Notes: generated by a model not told the origin, from the sequence alone. A stretch of 64,000 nucleotides of DNA from Palsa-504 sp963767565 (GCA_963767565.1 CAVYEG010000017.1:89087-153086), one strand, 5' to 3'. Shown: positions 51,885 to 61,180, counted from the first letter of the stretch. Made by a program: numbers and translations.

Positions 51885-52156
51885 GGACTCACCAAGGCCG
51901 AGGTCCGGGAGAAGCTCAAGGAACTTCATCAGCAGGCCAGAACGCTGGCTCTACCGCGTAAGTGCGTGGAGGCGTCGCGAGAGCACCGGGTGCGGGCAGG
52001 CCAGACCGGCTCATGGCCGGGCCGCTGTTACAGGATCACGGGCTGGTGTTCGTATCGGCGGTGGGACGCCGATGGATGATTACAATGTCCGGCGGATGTT
52101 CCGGGCGATCACGGAAGACACCGGGCCTGGCACGGGGTCGCGTGGATGCGTCAGCT
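51885..52156 (+). pseudogene. Tyrosine integrase remnant
   Basis: Three frames in turn encode recognisable pieces of an actinomycete tyrosine integrase: GLTKAEVREKLKELHQQ (arm-binding region), then without the central domain RTLALPRKCVEASREHRVR, then LLQDHGLVFVSAVG, and finally TPMDDYNVRRMFRAITED. A large internal deletion, at least two frameshifts and loss of the C-terminal R-H-R-Y core are evident. It is a dead integrase about 1.6 kb from tRNA-Arg. The rest of the spacer (51600-51884) shows nothing I can support. Confidence 0.78.
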
Positions 52157-52864
52157 GACCGCGCAAGAGTCGCCCTCGCAGCTCGCTTCGGAGTTGCTGC
52201 CGGGCGTGGCGGCAACCGGCGTGAGCTGGCTTGCCTCATCGTAAGCACGCTGCAGGAGCTGCAGGAGTACCTCGGGCGGCTGTGCGCCGCTGACCGCGTA
52301 CTTGCCGTCGGCGACGAAGAACGGCACACCGGTGATGCCATACCGCGCGGCCTGCCGCTCGTCGGCTTGTACCGCGTCGGCATAGGTGTCCCCCTCCAAG
52401 ACGGTCTGTACTTGCGCTGCCGGAAGGCCGGCCTCAGCGGCCAAGCGCGCGAGGGTGGGCCTGTCAGCGATCGGGAGACCTTCGGTGAAGGTGGCCCGCA
52501 TGAGGCGCTCCTTCATCTCCGGCTGCAGCCCGTGATCTTTGGCCAGGTGGAGAAGCCGGTGGGCGTCGAAGGTGTTACCGCCGCGGATGAGGTCGAACCG
52601 GAATTCCAGGCCGTCAGCGGCTGCCCGCTGGGTCATCTGCTGGCCGGCCTGCTCGGCCTGAGCGATCGTCATGCCGTACTTTCCGGCCAGATGCTCGGCA
52701 TGGGTCCCGCTACGCGCCGCGGGCGCGCCCGGGTCCAGTTCGAAGGACCGGTAGGTGACGGTGATCTCGTCGCGGTGGCTGAAAGAGGCAACTGCGCGTT
52801 CGAACCGGCGCTTGCCGATGTAACACCACGGGCACACGACGTCAGACCAGATCTCGATATTCAT
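52151..52864 (-). CDS. DsbA-family oxidoreductase (FrnE-like)
   Basis: 237 aa. Thioredoxin fold with the active-site CPWC in IEIWSDVVCPWCYIGKRRFE and the helical insertion of 2-hydroxychromene-isomerase/FrnE proteins; cis-Pro segment GITGVPFFVADGKYAVSGAQ. No signal peptide, so cytoplasmic. The C-terminus ends with an extra CEGDSC pair that could be redox-active. ATG 52864 fits the family start. Role likely in disulfide or polyketide chemistry. Confidence 0.9.
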   Translation of the reverse strand: MNIEIWSDVVCPWCYIGKRRFERAVASFSHRDEITVTYRSFELDPGAPAARSGTHAEHLAGKYGMTIAQAEQAGQQMTQRAAADGLEFRFDLIRGGNTFDAHRLLHLAKDHGLQPEMKERLMRATFTEGLPIADRPTLARLAAEAGLPAAQVQTVLEGDTYADAVQADERQAARYGITGVPFFVADGKYAVSGAQPPEVLLQLLQRAYDEASQLTPVAATPGSNSEASCEGDSCAVS

Positions 52865-53252
52865 GACAGTAGCAACCGTCGTGACGACGGCGTGATTCCA
52901 TCGCAAACGGCACCTGAGAACGCGCCAGCCCAGGTCCAGGAATGGGATACAGAATGACCTGAGCAGCGCGTCCAGTGCTGATCACATGGCGCGGCAGCCG
53001 CTCTGAACGGCGGATCCGGCGCGACCGCACTCCCAGGTCCTCAATCGCCTGCCATGACATGCTGGCCGTCGCCGGGCGGCCGGAAACCGACGCCGAGCCC
53101 GCTGGGAGGTGAGCACCCAGCCGGGCCGGCCGCCTCGTCATGGACGCCGCGTGGCGGTCGTGCGGCCGGCCGCAGCAGCTGGTGCTACTCCCCGCGCATT
53201 TCCGGGGCAGCCAGCGATACTGGCCGGCGGCGCGGGCTGCTAGCGTCGCCGC
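52865..53252. other. Spacer without supported genes
   Basis: About 390 bases between divergent genes. Open frames here lack homology and normal codon bias. The only clear signal is TAGCGT near the right edge, the -10 of the next gene. Confidence 0.4.
53241..53246 (+). promoter_or_regulatory. -10 box of leaderless PPOX gene
   Basis: TAGCGT ends 6 nt before ATG 53253, with no ribosome site between. Confidence 0.5.
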
Positions 53253-53678
53253 ATGACATCGCTGCCTGACAGCGCCCGGGCCGTGCTGGAGTCCGCAGCC
53301 CTGGCGCACCTTGTAACCGTGAACCCGGACGGCAGCCCCCAGGTCAGCGTCGTATGGGTGGGCCTGGACGGGGACGAGATCGTGGCGGGCCACCTTCCCG
53401 AGCACCGCAAGGTACGCAATATCCGCAACGACAGCCGGGTCGCGCTGTCCATCGAGACCAGCACGCGTAACGCCATGGGCCTGAACGAATACCTGGTCAT
53501 CTACGGCACTGCCCGCATCACCGAGGGAGGTGCTGCCGAACTCCTCCAGCGGCTCGCCCGCACCTATCTCGGTCCCGATGTCCGCTTCCCGCCGATGGAC
53601 AACCCACCGCCCGGGTACATCACCCACATCAGGGTGGACCGGATCTCGGGTGTGGGTCCCTGGACCGCGCAGCGCTGA
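53253..53678 (+). CDS. PPOX-class F420-dependent oxidoreductase
   Basis: 141 aa. Split-barrel flavin/deazaflavin fold: AHLVTVNPDGSPQVSVVWVGLDGDEI in part, HRKVRNIRNDSRVALSIE, and a C-terminal YITHIRVDRISGVGPW, typical of the F420-binding (FDOR-B) TIGR03618-like group. It should catalyse an F420H2-dependent reduction, a cofactor system typical of actinobacteria. The transcript is probably leaderless. Confidence 0.88.
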   Translation: MTSLPDSARAVLESAALAHLVTVNPDGSPQVSVVWVGLDGDEIVAGHLPEHRKVRNIRNDSRVALSIETSTRNAMGLNEYLVIYGTARITEGGAAELLQRLARTYLGPDVRFPPMDNPPPGYITHIRVDRISGVGPWTAQR

Positions 53679-53868
53679 CAGCAGCGGGCCGGGGGTCGCA
53701 GCGTGGCGGACACCGTGGCCGCACGGCCCAGGATCGGCGGGGGCCACGAACCGTTCTGCCGTGGGGTGAGTGACGGGACGGGACCAGACCATCGAGCCAG
53801 GCGGTCTGGCTCTATGGAGCCGGGTCCACGCTCCCGCCGCTGGGTGCCGGTGAAGCGGCTCCTACGGC

Positions 53869-54357
53869 CTAACGTGCGACGACCATGGCCCCGATGGCCA
53901 GGATCGTCCCGATGACCGTGAACGCGGCGACCAGGACCACGGCCACCGGGCTCCGGCTGAGGAGGGCGGCCATCGCGCCCACGTTCAGCAGCCCGGCCAT
54001 GCATGCGGCCCCGGTGACAGCGGTGTTAAAGGATATCCGGCGCCGCGTCCGGGCGCGCGGGCGGCGCGGCAGCGCTCCGATCAGCTCGGCCGGGATGTCG
54101 GCGACCACGGCCAGCTCCCCGTAGGTACGCGACGCGAGGGCCTGGCCGATCCGCGCGTCGAATTCGTCCCTGTCCAGCCAGCCCTGCACGAACGCGGCCT
54201 CGAGCAGGTCGATTACCCGCTCGCGGTCGGCACGCGAGGCCCGCAGGCCCGCCGCTGCCGCCGGGGCTCCCGGTTCTGGTCTCACCGGCGCCTCCCACCT
54301 GTATTCACAGCGTAATCCGGCCAGCGTCCGGTGGCCATGCTCCGAGGCAAGGGTCAT
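53869..54357 (-). CDS. DUF1707 domain membrane protein
   Basis: 162 aa. The DUF1707 (SHOCT-like) domain spans about 30-90: LRASRADRERVIDLLEAAFVQGWLDRDEFDARIG in part, ASRTYGELAVVADIP. Two membrane helices follow (about 108-130 and 135-158). These actinobacterial proteins are of unknown role. ATG 54357 has AAGGG upstream; ATG 54372 is an alternative. Confidence 0.85.
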   Translation of the reverse strand: MTLASEHGHRTLAGLRCEYRWEAPVRPEPGAPAAAAGLRASRADRERVIDLLEAAFVQGWLDRDEFDARIGQALASRTYGELAVVADIPAELIGALPRRPRARTRRRISFNTAVTGAACMAGLLNVGAMAALLSRSPVAVVLVAAFTVIGTILAIGAMVVAR

Positions 54358-54662
54358 ACCCTTGAGGATCATGCTGGATCGGCTGGCCCTGCCGGCGCTG
54401 CCCGTCTTGCGGGGGGCAAGTCATCTGCACGACTCCATCGAGTCCCACGTCGATGGCCGCGTGCGCCATCCCACCGATCCCCAGGGAAGGGGACGGCTAC
54501 GGCTCGTCCTGGCGGGCAGGACCCGCCACAGTCCGCTGGCACGGTGCCCGGCTAAGACGCCGGGCGCAGAACCTGGTGACCGAGCCCGGGCAGCGGCGCG
54601 CAGGCTCAGGGGCGCCAGTGGGCGGCGTCCAGGTGCACGCTTGGAACTGGAAAGGCAAGGCG

Positions 54663-55196
54663 ATGGCAGGCGGCCGCATCGAAGGCGCGGGACTGCGCGG
54701 CGTCGTGCGGCTGACCTGGGGTGAGGATCACCTGGCGCATGTCCTGGACCACTGCGGGACTGACGAGCCGTGCGGCGCGTGGACCGGCCTGGCCTGCCAA
54801 GATCACGACCTGGCGCTGGGCGGCGGCGTGGACAACGCGACGCTGCGGCGGCTGTGCGCCCGCGGCCAGATCGCCGATCTGATCTGGGAACCACGTGCAG
54901 CACTGGCCGCCGAACATGGCCAGCTGCTCCGGGCCGCGATCCAGGCTGCGCAGGACGGGAAGCCGGAGACGGGGGAGCACCTGTGGCAGCAGGTCCAGGC
55001 GATCTGGTCGGTGGCCTGGTCAGCTAACTACGCGGCGCTTACGTTCTTGCAGGACGCGGGCCTCAGCAGGTTCTCCCCGGTCAAGCCCCAGCGCTGGGTG
55101 GCCGCCTCCTTCGAGCACCACCGCGGCCCGCATGGCCGTCCGCACCCGCACGTCCACAACATCGTGATCACCGCCCTGACGACCGGAGCCCGCTGA
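54663..55196 (+). CDS. Possible truncated relaxase-like protein
   Basis: 177 aa. No confident family. The C-terminal ASFEHHRGPHGRPHPHVHNIV resembles the three-histidine HUH motif of MobF relaxases, preceded by a helical stretch (LWQQVQAIWSVAWSANYAALTFL) in the place where MobF proteins have one; the gene stops directly after the motif, so the rest of the relaxase and any helicase domain are absent. The frame is open from 54453 and may include upstream relaxase sequence. ATG 54663 follows AAAGG by 7 nt. If correct it is a conjugation-gene remnant, consistent with the integrase relics around it. Confidence 0.4.
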   Translation: MAGGRIEGAGLRGVVRLTWGEDHLAHVLDHCGTDEPCGAWTGLACQDHDLALGGGVDNATLRRLCARGQIADLIWEPRAALAAEHGQLLRAAIQAAQDGKPETGEHLWQQVQAIWSVAWSANYAALTFLQDAGLSRFSPVKPQRWVAASFEHHRGPHGRPHPHVHNIVITALTTGAR

Positions 55197-55711
55197 AGGC
55201 GGCCGGCCTCGCGGCGCGGCGTAACGCCCGGCCGGCGCGCAACGATCGTGACCGCCTGGCGGGGGCGGCCCGGCGCCGGCCCGGTCACCCCCGGTCAGCA
55301 CGTAGCCCCGCTGGCCGCAGTCGATGGTCTCTTGCCGCCACCGGATCCGTGGGCTGGCGCCGGCCGCCACGAAACAGGACCGCCGCGCCGGGCGGCCTGG
55401 GTACCGCTGCGGTTGCCGTGGAGGGTGAGTCTTCCCGCCGTCCGGTGCCCTGCCCGCCGGCCGCCCCGGCGCGCCGCCGGACCGAGATGGCGGGGGCGGC
55501 ACCAGCACCCACCGGGCCGAGCCGCCACTGGCGGATCTCGCGCGACGGCTGCGGCCCACCCGCAATCGCTGAGCGTAACCAGAACGCTAGCCCATTGAGT
55601 TCCTGCCGACTCTGTGTAGGCCGTGAGCCGAGACAGGCGGCTGGTCGGTCACGCAGGTAAGGCGGTTCTGAACCTGTGCCGTACGGAACTGCCGGTCCCG
55701 CAGCTCTGGCC
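55197..55711. other. Spacer without supported genes
   Basis: About 515 bases. The minus strand reads a short coding-like fragment (PRIRWRQETIDCGQRGYVLT, about 55283-55360) that I cannot assign; other frames look random. It may be degraded coding sequence. Confidence 0.35.
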
Positions 55712-56368
55712 CTAGAGGGGCTGTACGACGGTGGCCATGGTTCCGATCAGTTCCCGGAATCGCTGGACTGCCTCGGTTTCGCCGGTGATGTCGATGTCGG
55801 CGTCGGACCCGGCGAAGACGAGGGCGGTCAGGGCTGGGGTGGTCCCGGTGATCGTGACGTCGGCCGACGCGGGCGGGGTCCCGCTGGTGAGCAGCCACCG
55901 CTGGCCGTCGCTTTCAGCCAGGTAGTCCGCACCGTCGAGCCGGAAGTGCCAGCGCGCTGGCTCGTGGTCGCCGGCGGCGAGGCCGATGGCCTGGGTCAGG
56001 GAGCGGAGCAGGTGCTCGGCGTGTAGCTGCTCGCCGGGCAGCGGCCTGCGCCAGGCATGCTGTAGCCCCCACTGGCTGAGCGCGTCGAGAACGGGTCGCA
56101 GGTCGGCTCCGGCCGGGGTCAGGCGGTACCAGACCTCTCGTCGCCCGGGCTCCCGGTCGGCGGCCACGATCCCGGCGTCCTCAAGCTCGCGCAGGCGCTG
56201 GCTGAGCGTCTTGGGGGTGATCCCGCCGAGACGGTCCATCAGGTCGGTGAACCGCTTGGCGCCGGTGAGCAGGTCGCGGATCACCAGCAGGCTCCACCGG
56301 TCGCCGACGCGCTCCAGTGAGCGCGCGGTCAGGCAGAAGTGGTCGTAGGTGCGAACGTTCCGAGTCAT
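55712..56368 (-). CDS. HxlR-family transcriptional regulator with SCP2-like C-terminus
   Basis: 218 aa. The N-terminal HxlR winged helix (about 10-100) has CLTARSLERVGDRWSLLVIRDLL, FTDLMDRLGGITPKTLSQRLRELE and DREPGRREVWYRLTPAG. The C-terminal 110 residues resemble a sterol-carrier-like ligand domain. ATG 56368 (MTRNVRTYDHF) fits the family. It is divergent from a membrane protein/MFS exporter operon, with a long dyad between them, so it probably represses that operon until a ligand binds. Confidence 0.9.
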   Translation of the reverse strand: MTRNVRTYDHFCLTARSLERVGDRWSLLVIRDLLTGAKRFTDLMDRLGGITPKTLSQRLRELEDAGIVAADREPGRREVWYRLTPAGADLRPVLDALSQWGLQHAWRRPLPGEQLHAEHLLRSLTQAIGLAAGDHEPARWHFRLDGADYLAESDGQRWLLTSGTPPASADVTITGTTPALTALVFAGSDADIDITGETEAVQRFRELIGTMATVVQPL

Positions 56369-56394
56369 GTCATCCAGAATAATAGTTGGAAGAA

Positions 56395-56425
56395 AGTATT
56401 TCAAAGATAGTATCTTTCAGATACT
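56395..56425. promoter_or_regulatory. Extended dyad operator between HxlR gene and efflux operon
   Basis: A perfect AAAGATA-G-TATCTTT palindrome (56403-56417) is nested in outer arms AGTAT (56395-56399) and ATACT (56421-56425), giving a 31-bp dyad centred on 56410. It sits in an AT-rich divergent promoter region (56369-56448) and can cover both promoters. Confidence 0.7.
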
Positions 56426-56448
56426 AGATCCGACTGGAGGAGGATGCC

Positions 56449-57204
56449 ATGTACGACCCGCCTGGCTATCTGTGGGCGATGACCATCGCCGGCATCATCG
56501 CCATCCTGGCTGCGACCTGCGTTGTGCTGTACGGCGGCGCGATTAGGGCCGGGCTGGGCCGGCAACGTGCCGGGCTGCTGGCCGGGGGTGCGGCCGCCGT
56601 GCTCGGCGGCTGGTTCACCGCCAGCGCGGTAATCGCGGATCACGGCTGGTACCACACGCCGCTCGGCCACGGAGTGCCGTGGATGCCGGTCGCGGTGGCC
56701 GGCTTCCTGGGCCTGCTGCTGGCGCTGCGCCGGATCCCGGTGGTGGCCCGTGCCCTGAGGGCCCCGGGCATGGTGGCCCGGCTGGAGCTGCCGCACTCGT
56801 TCCGGGCGGTGGACGGGGCGGCCTTCCTGATCATCATGGCCCTTGGTCATCTGCCCGCGCTGTTCGCCCTGCCCGCGGGCCTGGGCGACATCGCCGCCGG
56901 CATCGCCGCACCGCTGGTTGCGCGCCGGCTCGCGCAGGGCACCGGCCGCCGCGCCGCCTTGTGGTTCAACGCGTTCGGCATGACCGATCTGGTCGTGGCC
57001 CTGACGCTCGGCGCGGTGACCGCGTACCAGCTGATCCACGTCACGCCGTCCGGGGCGCCGATCAGTGAGCTGCCGATCGCGGTAGTCCCGACCGTAGGCG
57101 TGCCGCTGCTGTTCGCCGTCCACATCACGTCCGTGTCCGCGCTGGCCAGAGCTCTGCGAGCACCGCGGCCGGCCACCGCCCCGCTCACGGCCGCTGCGAA
57201 ATAG
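56449..57204 (+). CDS. Polytopic membrane protein of unknown function
   Basis: 251 aa with about seven hydrophobic helices (near 10-32, 42-62, 75-95, 120-145, 150-160, 175-198, 205-230). No known domain. GGAGGAGG lies 6 nt before the ATG. It is the first gene of an operon with the MFS exporter (11 nt apart) and the methyltransferase remnant, facing the HxlR gene. Confidence 0.8.
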   Translation: MYDPPGYLWAMTIAGIIAILAATCVVLYGGAIRAGLGRQRAGLLAGGAAAVLGGWFTASAVIADHGWYHTPLGHGVPWMPVAVAGFLGLLLALRRIPVVARALRAPGMVARLELPHSFRAVDGAAFLIIMALGHLPALFALPAGLGDIAAGIAAPLVARRLAQGTGRRAALWFNAFGMTDLVVALTLGAVTAYQLIHVTPSGAPISELPIAVVPTVGVPLLFAVHITSVSALARALRAPRPATAPLTAAAK

Positions 57205-57215
57205 AGGAGCCGACA

Positions 57216-58799
57216 ATGACTCGCACGCGTTCGAAACCGCTCATCCTCGTCGCCCTGCTGATGGCGTCGTTCGTGATCAATCTCGACACCACCCTGGTCA
57301 ACGTGGCGCTGCCGACGCTGACCCGCGAGCTGGGCGCGACGACCGCGCAGTTGCAGTGGGTGGTGGACGCTTACAGCTTGGTCTTCGCCGCGTTGCTGCT
57401 GACCTCCGGGAGCCTGTCCGACCGATTCGGCCGCAAGGGCATGCTGCTGGCCGGGCTGGCGGTGTTCGGCCTGGCCAGCTTCGCCGGCGGGTTCGCCACG
57501 TCCGCGGCCGGGTTGATCGGAGCGCGGGCCGTCATGGGCCTCGGGGCGGCGATGACGTTCCCGGCCACGCTGTCGCTGCTGACCGGGGTGTTCACCGGGC
57601 GCAAGGAGCGGGCGCTGGCCATCGGGCTGTGGGGCGCCACGGCCGGGCTGGCCATCGCCCTCGGGCCGATCGTGGGCGGCTTCCTGCTCGAGCACTACAG
57701 CTGGTCGAGCATCTTCTACACGCTCGGGCCCGTGTCGCTGGCCGTCATCGCCCTGGCCGCGCGGTTCGTCCCCGGCTCAAAGGAGCCGACGCCACGTGGC
57801 CTGGACGTCCCCGGCCTGGTCCTGTCCGGCGGCTTCATGGGGTTGCTGGTTTACACCATCATCGAGGCTCCGGGCCGGGGGTGGACGTCGGCGGCGTCGC
57901 TGCTCGGGTTCGCCGGCGCCGCGGTCGCGCTGATCGCCTTCATCGTCGCCGAGCGCGCCACCGACCGTCCGATGCTCGACGTGCGGCTGTTCGCGAACAT
58001 GCGCTTCAGCGCGGCTAGCGCCGCGGTTACCATCGCGTTCTTCACCCTGTCCGGGTTCATTTTCCTGATGACCCAGTACTTCCAGCTCGTCCGGGCCTAC
58101 AGCCCACTGTCGGCCGGCGTGCACCTGCTGCCCGTCGCGGTCTCCGTCGCGGCCGGATCGACGGCTGGCACCCGGCTCGCGGTCCGTCTCGGCACCAAGA
58201 CCATCGTCACCGCGGGGCTGGTCCTGCAGGCGATCTTCTACTTCTGGGTCGCCAGCGACATATCGCCCACGCTCAGCTACGGGATCATCGCCGTCCAGAT
58301 GGTCGTCTACGGCCTGGGCATGGGCCTGACGTCCGCGCCCGCCACCGAGTCGATCATGGGGGCCGTCGGCGCCCGCCAGGCGGGCGTCGGCTCGGCCGTG
58401 AACGACTCGACCCGCCTGCTCGGCGGCACCCTCGGGGTGGCCGTCATCGGGAGCGTCTGCGCCTCGCTGTACGCTGCGCGGCTCACCGCCTCCCTCCCCG
58501 CGACGCTGCCGCCCACCCTGGCGAACCTCGCCCGCCAGTCCGTCGGAGCCGCGTTCGGTGTCTCCGGCCAGCTTGCCGCCTATGGCCAGAGCGCTGCAGC
58601 CACCACCGTCCACCAGGCCGCCACCGGCGCCTTCGACCACGGCCTGAGCATCGGGTGCGTCGTCGCCGCGGCCGTCGCCCTCGCGGGTGCGCTGCTCGCC
58701 GCCGCGTTCTTGCCCGCCCAGCCCCCGCAGCCAGCACCCGGACCGCTCCACGCCGGGCCGACGGCGACCGCAAGCAACGGAAAGGACCTCGTGCGATGA
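57216..58799 (+). CDS. MFS drug exporter, DHA2 (EmrB/QacA) family
   Basis: 527 aa with about 14 membrane helices. Family motifs: motif D1 LDTTLVNVALPTL, motif A GSLSDRFGRKGMLLAG, motif B-like RAVMGLGAAMTFPATLSLL, and motif C GATAGLAIALGPIVGGFLLEHYSW in part. It should export drugs or a secondary metabolite by proton antiport. It lies between the membrane protein gene and the methyltransferase remnant (ATGA overlap at 58796-58799) and is likely controlled by the HxlR regulator. Confidence 0.92.
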   Translation: MTRTRSKPLILVALLMASFVINLDTTLVNVALPTLTRELGATTAQLQWVVDAYSLVFAALLLTSGSLSDRFGRKGMLLAGLAVFGLASFAGGFATSAAGLIGARAVMGLGAAMTFPATLSLLTGVFTGRKERALAIGLWGATAGLAIALGPIVGGFLLEHYSWSSIFYTLGPVSLAVIALAARFVPGSKEPTPRGLDVPGLVLSGGFMGLLVYTIIEAPGRGWTSAASLLGFAGAAVALIAFIVAERATDRPMLDVRLFANMRFSAASAAVTIAFFTLSGFIFLMTQYFQLVRAYSPLSAGVHLLPVAVSVAAGSTAGTRLAVRLGTKTIVTAGLVLQAIFYFWVASDISPTLSYGIIAVQMVVYGLGMGLTSAPATESIMGAVGARQAGVGSAVNDSTRLLGGTLGVAVIGSVCASLYAARLTASLPATLPPTLANLARQSVGAAFGVSGQLAAYGQSAAATTVHQAATGAFDHGLSIGCVVAAAVALAGALLAAAFLPAQPPQPAPGPLHAGPTATASNGKDLVR

Positions 58800-59608
58800 T
58801 CTACGCGGAAACGGCTGTAGGCCAGACGATCGGCCGGCTCCTGAGCGAACACCCAGACCTGGACCTGCTGGCCGACGGCGCTGGATAACCTCGACCAGTT
58901 CCATATCGGCGGCGCCGACGCGACCGGCCTGCTCATCGGCAGCCTTTCGCTCACCGAGGGCGACCGCGTCCTGGACGTCGGCTCGGGATTCGGCGGGCCC
59001 GCGCGCCAGATCGGCCGCCGTACGGCAGCCGCGTCACCGGCATCGACATCACCCCGGCCTACGTCGATGCCGCCCGCGACCTGACCGCCAGGACCGGGCT
59101 GCGCGATCTGGTCGACTTCGGGTGGCCGACATCGCCACGTTCGAGCCTGACCCGCTGTTCCAGGCCGCGATCACGATGCATGTCCAGATGAACATCCAGG
59201 ACAAGACGGCCTGGTTCGCGCAGATCGCCCGTTGCCTGGCCCCGGCGCACGCCTGGCCGGCTGGGAGATCGTCCAGCCGCGACCGGCTGACCTGCCCTGG
59301 CCGATGCCGTGGTCACTCGACGGCACCGACAGCTTCGTCGTCACCGCCGGCTCACCGCGCGCCTCCATCGAGCAGGGCGGCTTCACCACTACCGAGTGGA
59401 CGGACGAGACAGCCTGGGCCCAAGCCTGGATCACCAGGACCTTCGCAAACGGCTGCGCCTGGCCAGCGGCGCCCGCCGCTTCGATGTCTCCCCCGCGTGG
59501 TACGCCTGGGTCGCCGCCACACCCGCCCTGCGGCTACTAGCTCAGGTGGCACGCAGTCCCCGCACCGGCATGCCCTCGGCCTGGCGAATCGGTTCCGCGC
59601 CGGAATAG
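58796..59608 (+). pseudogene. SAM-dependent methyltransferase, disrupted by about five frameshifts
   Basis: The start MIYAETAVGQTIGRLLSEHP overlaps the MFS stop, but the reading frame changes near 58880, 59025, 59118, 59243 and 59440. Joining the frames gives a complete UbiE/Coq5-like enzyme: LDVGSGFGGPARQI, VTGIDITPAYVDAARDL, VADIATFEPDPLFQAAITMH, LAGWEIVQPRPADLPWPM and LASGARRFDVSPAWYAWVAA, ending at 59608. Each shift is a single-base difference in a G/C run. Either a recent pseudogene or consensus errors; intact, it would modify the compound exported by the MFS protein. Confidence 0.85.
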
Positions 59609-60017
59609 GCATGGAGCCCGCAGACTCCGCGATCGTGTCACTAGCCACCGACGGCGCCGCCGATGGCCGCATTTACCCAGCTCCAGACTCCCGGATCTGT
59701 ACGGTCCCCCGGTCTGCCTGCATTTTGATCGCGGCCCGCACCGAACGGCGGCAGTGTGCGCGGCCCCCGGTGAGGGTGATTACATGGCGTGATCTGGGAG
59801 CGGGCCATTTCCCGGGATGCCCATCGAATCAGGGCGGCAAGAGCCGGCGGCCGGCAGCGGCCGTGGCGGGATGCAGATCGTCCGCCAATGGCGCGTGCCC
59901 AGTTGCCCCGGCCTCGGGCCGGCCGCCTGTAGGCCATGGGTCTTCGTCTGCCCGGCGGATTCAGCCATGCTGTGTAGCGGATATGTGTCCCGGTTACCGA
60001 GAGGGAGGTCCCCGGAG
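59609..60017. other. Spacer upstream of corA
   Basis: About 410 bases with no gene I can support. Open frames on both strands lack homology. GGATATGT near 59973 may belong to the corA promoter. Confidence 0.4.
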
Positions 60018-61037
60018 ATGATCATTGATTGTGCCCACTATCTGGACGGCCGCAGGCGCGACGAAGGCCCGGTGCCGCTGGCCGAGGCGGCGGCGCGGTG
60101 CACGGAGGGCGGCTTCGTCTGGCTGGGGCTGTTCGAGCCGGGGGAACAGGAGCTGGCCCAGGTCCGGGACACCTTCGGCCTGCATGAGCTGGCGGTAGAG
60201 GACGCGCAGAACTTCCACATGCGGCCGAAGATCGAGAGCTACGACCAAGACGTGCGGCTGGTCATCTTGCGCACCGCGCGCTATGACGACGCCGCCGAGG
60301 AAGTCCAGTTCGGCGAGATCAGCGTCTTCCTCGCGCCGGCCTTCGTGATCACGGTGCGGCAGGGCGTGGCCAGCGGGCTGCGCGGCGCACGGCAGCGGCT
60401 GGAGCAGCGGCCCGAGCTGCTGGCCGCGGGCAGTTCCTCGGCGTTGTGGGCGATCTTGGACCAGGTGGTGGACGATTACGCACCGGTGGTCGCCGGGCTC
60501 GAGCACGACATCGACCAGGTCGAGGCCACCGTGTTCTCCGGCGCGGTCGCGCCGACCGAGCGGATCTACTCGCTGCGCCGGGAGGCCACCGACTTCTACC
60601 GCGCCGTGCACCCGCTGCTCGTCGTGGTCACTACCATCGAGCGTGCCACCGAAGACCCGCAGCTGCACCCGTATCTACGTGACGTCCAGGACCACCTGCT
60701 GCTGGTCAACGAGGAGGTCGCCGCGCAGCGCGACCTCCTCGGCACGGTGCTGGAGGCCAACATGGCCGTGATCTCGGTCGAGCAGACCAAGGTCAGCGTC
60801 CAGCAGAACGCCACCGTCGAGCAGCTCACCATCCTGGCCACGGTCTTCTTGCCGCTCACCTTTGTCACCGGGTTCTTCGGCCAGAACTTCGGATGGCTGA
60901 TCGGGCACCTGGACGGCTTCACCGCCTTCGCCGTCTACGGCATCGGCGGCTTGGTGGTGCCGCTGACGCTGTTGTTCGCATGGCTCAGGTTCCGCACGCC
61001 TCATGCACGGACCGCCGCCGCGCCTGACGGCAACTGA
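60018..61037 (+). CDS. corA: CorA-family divalent cation transporter with GQN motif
   Basis: 339 aa. A long N-terminal cytoplasmic alpha/beta and helical domain (VEDAQNFHMRPKIESYDQDVRLVILRTA in part), long stalk helix, and two C-terminal membrane helices (about 275-297 and 305-327). The signature loop between them reads TGFFGQNFGWL, with GQN where classical CorA has GMN, so Mg2+ selectivity should not be assumed. Pentameric channel for Mg2+ or related ions. GAGGGAGGT is 8 nt before ATG 60018. Confidence 0.88.
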   Translation: MIIDCAHYLDGRRRDEGPVPLAEAAARCTEGGFVWLGLFEPGEQELAQVRDTFGLHELAVEDAQNFHMRPKIESYDQDVRLVILRTARYDDAAEEVQFGEISVFLAPAFVITVRQGVASGLRGARQRLEQRPELLAAGSSSALWAILDQVVDDYAPVVAGLEHDIDQVEATVFSGAVAPTERIYSLRREATDFYRAVHPLLVVVTTIERATEDPQLHPYLRDVQDHLLLVNEEVAAQRDLLGTVLEANMAVISVEQTKVSVQQNATVEQLTILATVFLPLTFVTGFFGQNFGWLIGHLDGFTAFAVYGIGGLVVPLTLLFAWLRFRTPHARTAAAPDGN

Positions 61038-61180
61038 AGGCGCAACTGACCCTGGCCGACCGGCAGCAACGGCGAAGACCACGGCCGGCTCTGCATCCTC
61101 ACCGGCACACTCCGGCTCGCGCAGATTGTCCAGGTCAGGTCGCCTTGCTTGCGCCACTCTCACTGCGAGGAGGCCGCCAC

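Noticed and set aside
51597..51929. 110-codon minus-strand frame
   Set aside because: Runs antisense to the integrase relic and lacks coding character.
52842..53792. 316-codon minus-strand frame opposite the PPOX gene
   Set aside because: Antisense shadow with no domain.
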